From Campylobacterota bacterium (GTDB taxonomy: Bacteria; Campylobacterota; Campylobacteria; Campylobacterales; Sulfurovaceae): a stretch of 8,927 nt of DNA. Both the position numbers and the translations under genes were made by a program. Below the pieces are notes generated by a model. It did not search any database. It was not told the DNA's origin and was given only the letters and a program-made list of their open reading frames with translations. Every line of letters starts with the position of its first letter. Position 1 is the stretch's first letter. The stretch covers positions 1 through 8,927 of the forward strand of contig DRQB01000091.1 of NCBI GenBank assembly GCA_011330645.1. The letters run 5' to 3'. Below are positions 6,004-8,927 of this stretch, in pieces.

Positions 6004-6022
6004 GATAAAATCACCTTAAAAT
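5983..6022 (+). promoter_or_regulatory. Probable promoter region of lysA-pheA-hisC
   Basis: Two TAAAAT -10-like hexamers occur at 6006-6011 (within TAGATAAAAT) and 6017-6022. Each has the same hexamer TCACTT exactly 17 bases upstream (5983-5988 and 5994-5999), a poor match to TTGACA. The 128-base gap, the -10 quality and the following three-gene amino-acid cluster support a promoter here. Which hexamer is used cannot be told. The leader would be roughly 20-30 bases, too short for a lysine riboswitch or an attenuator. Confidence 0.5.
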
Positions 6023-6034
6023 AGATAAAAACTT

Positions 6035-6038
6035 AGGA
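6035..6038 (+). promoter_or_regulatory. Ribosome binding site of lysA
   Basis: AGGA eight bases before the ATG at 6047. It supports this start over later in-frame codons, and the protein's N-terminus (ALAEKYGTPLYMYD) begins in the right place for the family. Confidence 0.65.
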
Positions 6039-6046
6039 CAAAATAG

Positions 6047-7261
6047 ATGAATATAGATAGTAAAGCATTGGCAGAAAAATATGGTACGCCATTGTATATG
6101 TATGATTTTGATTATATTGAAAATAGATATACAACCCTTAAAGATGCTTTTGCAGGAAAAAAATCGATTATTAACTATGCCGTAAAGGCAAATTCAAACC
6201 TATCAGTTATAGCCCATTTGGCTAAACTAGGAGCTGGTGCAGACTGTGTGAGTATTGGTGAAGTTAACCGTGCGCTTACAGCAGGTGTTGATAAGTATAA
6301 AATTATCTTCTCGGGTGTAGGAAAGCGTGATGATGAGATACGTGAGGCTTTACAAAAAGACATTCTTATGCTTAACCTTGAGTCTGAAGCAGAGATGAAA
6401 CGTGTGGAGCTGGTGGCAAAAGAGCTTGGTAAAGAAGCGCGTATTTCTATTCGTGTCAATCCAAATATTGACCCTCAGACACATCCTTATATTTCTACAG
6501 GCCTACATGAAAACAAGTTTGGGGTTGAACTAGATATGGCTAAACGTATGTATATTTATGCCAATAAATCAGAATTTCTCAACCCTGTAGGGATTCATTT
6601 TCATATAGGCTCACAGCTTACAAAGCTTTCGCCTATACAAGAATCTGCACAGATAGTAGCAGACTTGGTTCGTTCACTCAAAGCCATTAAAATTGACATT
6701 AAATTCTTTGATGTGGGTGGTGGGATTGGTGTCGTGTATGACGATGAAGTGACTATCTCTGCTTCAGAATATACGCAAGCCATTTTCCAAGCAACAAAAG
6801 GTTTAGACATTACGCTACTGTGCGAACCGGGCCGTTATATGGTGGCAAATGCAGGGGCATTTTTTACCAAAGTGTTGTACGAAAAAGTCAATGATGGTAA
6901 ACGTTTTGTCATCGTAGATGGTGCGATGAATGACCTTATAAGACCAAGCCTATATGATGCGTATCATAAGATAAAAGCTGTAGGTGTTGATGCGAATGTA
7001 GAGACTACCCCTGCTGATGTCGTAGGTCCAGTGTGTGAAAGTGGAGATTTTTTTGGTAAAAATGTATCTTTACCTCCCTTGTCTCACAATGATCTCATAG
7101 TGGTGCAATCAGCAGGAGCCTATGGTTTTACTATGGCGAGTAACTACAATACACGTTCTAAACCTGCTGAAGTTGCCATTGAAGGTGGGAAAGACAGACT
7201 CATACGTAAACGTGAAACGTACGATGACCAAGTGCGATTAGAATTGGAATATTTGGTATAA
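6047..7261 (+). CDS. lysA: Diaminopimelate decarboxylase
   Basis: PLP enzyme for the last step of lysine synthesis, meso-diaminopimelate to L-lysine plus CO2. The 404-residue length is typical. The alanine-racemase-like barrel carries YAVKAN (44-49) with Lys47 as the PLP lysine, GADCVSIGE (64-72), HIGSQL (186-191), the phosphate-binding GGGIG (224-228) and EPGRYMVANAGAF (260-272). The C-terminal beta domain carries VDGAMNDLIRPSLYDAYH (290-307), GPVCESGDFFG (327-337, Cys330 contributed to the partner active site) and a GAYGFTMASNYN block. CESGD and the Arg in EPGR mark DAP decarboxylase rather than ornithine or arginine decarboxylase. It probably has its own promoter in the 128-base gap upstream. 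pheA follows after 15 bases. Confidence 0.97.
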   Translation: MNIDSKALAEKYGTPLYMYDFDYIENRYTTLKDAFAGKKSIINYAVKANSNLSVIAHLAKLGAGADCVSIGEVNRALTAGVDKYKIIFSGVGKRDDEIREALQKDILMLNLESEAEMKRVELVAKELGKEARISIRVNPNIDPQTHPYISTGLHENKFGVELDMAKRMYIYANKSEFLNPVGIHFHIGSQLTKLSPIQESAQIVADLVRSLKAIKIDIKFFDVGGGIGVVYDDEVTISASEYTQAIFQATKGLDITLLCEPGRYMVANAGAFFTKVLYEKVNDGKRFVIVDGAMNDLIRPSLYDAYHKIKAVGVDANVETTPADVVGPVCESGDFFGKNVSLPPLSHNDLIVVQSAGAYGFTMASNYNTRSKPAEVAIEGGKDRLIRKRETYDDQVRLELEYLV

Positions 7262-7263
7262 AA

Positions 7264-7270
7264 AGGTGAT
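7264..7270 (+). promoter_or_regulatory. Strong ribosome binding site of pheA
   Basis: AGGTGAT, in the context AAAAGGTGAT, pairs with seven consecutive bases of the usual 16S 3' end and lies six bases before the ATG at 7277. It is the best Shine-Dalgarno in the window after allowing for spacing. Confidence 0.7.
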
Positions 7271-7276
7271 AAGCAA

Positions 7277-8344
7277 ATGACTTTAGATACATTACGATTA
7301 AAAATAGATAGCCTTGATGATACACTGCTTAAGCTTTATAATGAGCGTATGGAGCTTGTACATCAAGTGGGTGAACTTAAGAATACTACAGGTGCACCTA
7401 TCTATAGACCTGAACGTGAACAGGCTATTTTAAATCGTCTTAAAAGTCAAAACACGCAATCAGGTGGCAAGCTGACTGATGTAGCCATAGATGCACTTTT
7501 TTTAGAGATGTTTGCCGTGGCACGTAACCTTGAACTTCCAGAAGGCGTAGCCTTTTTAGGACCGGAAGCCAGCTTTACTCACCAAGCAGCAGAGAGTAAG
7601 TTTGGGGCTATGTCAGCATATATTCCTATGGCATCCATACAGGGTATCTTTCGTGAAGTAAATAAGGGTACTGCAAAGTTTGGTGTGATACCTATAGAAA
7701 ATTCATCCAATGGTATTGTGAGTGACACGATTAATTGTTTGGATGAATATAATTTGAAAATCATTGCAGAAGTTATGATAGATGTGCATTTTGCTTTTGC
7801 TACATTGAGTGAAGATATCAAGCAGATTAGAAAAATATATTCTAAAGATATTGCTTTTGGACAGTGTCGTCTATTTTTACATGACCTAGGCTTGGATGAT
7901 GTGGAGTTAGTACCCGTAGAATCTACAGCAAAAGCTGCCAAACTTGCCGCAGAAGATGACTGTACTGCAGCACTTTGCCCTGCTATCGCTGCAAAACTCT
8001 ATAACTTGCCTATACGCTTTAACAATGTGGAAGATAATACCAACAACAGAACACGCTTTTTCATTATCTCCAATTTTGAAAATGCTTCTTCGGGGGATGA
8101 TAAGACTTCATTGCTTGTGAGACTCTCAAATACCCCCGGTTCTTTGGTTGATTTTTTAAATCACTTTGAAGAAGCAGGGATTAACTTGACAAAGATTAAA
8201 TCTCACATCGTTGAGGGCGAGTCTATCTTCTTTATAGAGTTTCATGGACATAAAGATGATACAAAAGTAAAAAATGTTTTAGAAACACTCAATAATGAAA
8301 TCAAAGTGTTAGGCTCCTATGTTCGAGAAACAGATGATGTTTAA
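7277..8344 (+). CDS. pheA: Bifunctional chorismate mutase / prephenate dehydratase (P-protein)
   Basis: Converts chorismate to prephenate and then to phenylpyruvate, the committed route to phenylalanine. The 355 residues hold an AroQ helical mutase domain (about 1-88; LRLKIDSLDDTLLKLYNERMELV with Arg7 and Arg24, Lys35 in GELK, RPEREQAIL at 44-52). Next is the dehydratase domain (about 91-268; FLGPEASFTHQAA, GVIPIENSSNGIV, ESTAKAA, and the catalytic NRTRFF at 257-262 with Thr259). An ACT regulatory domain follows (about 276-350). In the ACT domain the GALV motif reads GSLV (288-291). Where the E. coli-type ESRP stands, the sequence reads KSHI (308-311), so feedback by phenylalanine may differ. 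It lies between lysA and hisC and is probably cotranscribed with both. Confidence 0.96.
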   Translation: MTLDTLRLKIDSLDDTLLKLYNERMELVHQVGELKNTTGAPIYRPEREQAILNRLKSQNTQSGGKLTDVAIDALFLEMFAVARNLELPEGVAFLGPEASFTHQAAESKFGAMSAYIPMASIQGIFREVNKGTAKFGVIPIENSSNGIVSDTINCLDEYNLKIIAEVMIDVHFAFATLSEDIKQIRKIYSKDIAFGQCRLFLHDLGLDDVELVPVESTAKAAKLAAEDDCTAALCPAIAAKLYNLPIRFNNVEDNTNNRTRFFIISNFENASSGDDKTSLLVRLSNTPGSLVDFLNHFEEAGINLTKIKSHIVEGESIFFIEFHGHKDDTKVKNVLETLNNEIKVLGSYVRETDDV

Positions 8345-8368
8345 AAAAATGAAAAAGTAGAAATTGAA

Positions 8369-8927
8369 ATGAAGTTTAATAAAGTACTTGAAAATATAAA
8401 GACCTATGAAGCGGGAAAACCTATAGAATTGGTAGTACGTGAATTTGGCATTGATGCCAAAGATGTCGTAAAACTAGCTTCCAATGAAAACCCTATAGGA
8501 ACAAGTCCTGCAGTAGAAAAAGCCATTATTGCCAATGCAGGTAAAGCACATCTTTACCCTGATGATTCTATGTTTGAACTTAAAGCCGCTTTGGCTTCAA
8601 AGTATGCAGTGAATGAAAGTAACATTATCATCGGAGCAGGGTCAGACCAGGTATTGGAGTTTATCTCGCGTGCTGTGTTAGATGAAAATGCATCTGTACT
8701 TATGTCAGCAGTGACTTTTGCTATGTATGAAATTTATGCTAAGCAGATGGGAGCAAAAATATACAGAACGGCAAGCTATGAACACAGATATGATGAGTTT
8801 ATGGAAGCATACCAGATGCATAAACCAAAGATTATTTACCTTTGTACACCGAACAACCCTACGGGAGATGCTACAAGTAAAGAAGAAGTACTCAAGATCA
8901 TTCATGCCGTAGATAAAGAGACACTTA
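8369..8927 (+). CDS. hisC: Histidinol-phosphate aminotransferase (5' part)
   Basis: PLP aminotransferase of histidine synthesis (imidazole acetol-phosphate plus glutamate to histidinol phosphate). The frame opens at the ATG at 8369 and stays open to the window end, giving 186 codons plus one base, about half the usual 360 or so residues. The start MKFNKVLENIKTYEAGKPIE matches the epsilonproteobacterial HisC N-terminus. KLASNENPIG (35-44), HLYPDDSMFELK (61-72), IIIGAGSDQVLEF (86-98), AVTFAMYEIYAKQMGAK (114-130) and LCTPNNPTG (158-166) are type-I aminotransferase blocks. The PLP lysine falls beyond the window. An upstream ATG at 8349 gives only MKK and a stop. The Shine-Dalgarno is poor. pheA ends 24 bases upstream. 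Such HisC enzymes can also aminate phenylpyruvate, which would fit the pheA neighbour, but that is inference. Confidence 0.95.
   Translation, partial: MKFNKVLENIKTYEAGKPIELVVREFGIDAKDVVKLASNENPIGTSPAVEKAIIANAGKAHLYPDDSMFELKAALASKYAVNESNIIIGAGSDQVLEFISRAVLDENASVLMSAVTFAMYEIYAKQMGAKIYRTASYEHRYDEFMEAYQMHKPKIIYLCTPNNPTGDATSKEEVLKIIHAVDKETL

Noticed and set aside
5919..6046. Possible lysine riboswitch or leader-peptide attenuator before lysA
   Set aside because: The gap is 128 bases and the predicted leader only about 20-30. A lysine riboswitch needs roughly 170 or more bases, and there is no Lys-rich short frame with terminator arms.
8718..8912. Plus-strand frame of 64 codons near the end of the window
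   Set aside because: It lies in a different frame inside hisC, whose own frame carries the conserved aminotransferase motifs through this stretch.
1..8927. Mobile elements, CRISPR arrays, tRNA or rRNA genes, phage genes, defence systems
   Set aside because: Genes are packed with gaps of at most 128 bases, all on one strand, with recognisable core functions. I saw no transposase, long inverted repeats, spacer-repeat pattern or tRNA cloverleaf.

Overview
This is a gene-dense, moderately AT-rich window (roughly 40% GC by eye) in which every gene lies on the plus strand. It reads as ordinary core chromosome from a Campylobacterota (epsilonproteobacterial) species. The main clues are the long epsilon-type transaldolase, the CTC-type bL25, the HisC N-terminus, and the order rplY - pth - LptF/LptG permease - lysA - pheA - hisC. 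From memory that order matches the Cj0311-Cj0317 block of Campylobacter jejuni, except that the HAD-hydrolase gene between lysA and pheA is missing here. The higher GC and the type IV pilus motor suggest a free-living Sulfurovum- or Sulfurimonas-like organism rather than a host-adapted Campylobacter; the genus is inference.

Layout. (1) Positions 1-3633: the 3' part of clpA, then aat, tal and a PilT/PilU-family motor ATPase, with gaps of 6, 3 and 19 bases, so probably one transcript. clpA and aat together form a bacterial N-degron (Leu/Phe N-end rule) module. (2) Positions 3634-4842 and on to 5918: an 80-base gap with a clear TATAAT -10 element and a leader hairpin starts a second unit, rplY - pth - LptF/LptG permease. 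Pth and the permease overlap by four bases. (3) Positions 5919-6046: a 128-base gap, the most structured non-coding piece here, holding three 11-bp CTAG-centred repeats, a perfect 11-bp tandem duplication and promoter-like sequences. (4) Positions 6047-8927: the amino-acid unit lysA - pheA - hisC, with hisC cut by the window end.

Functionally the window joins protein quality control (ClpA, Aat), pentose phosphate metabolism (Tal), surface motility (PilT/U), translation (bL25, Pth), LPS export (LptF/G) and synthesis of lysine, phenylalanine and histidine (LysA, PheA, HisC). I see no mobile element, CRISPR, phage, tRNA or rRNA gene, and no evidence for a wholly new multi-gene system. The items most worth a second look are the phased CTAG array before lysA, the altered phenylalanine-binding motif in PheA's ACT domain, the PilU-like tail of the pilus ATPase, and the rplY leader hairpin.
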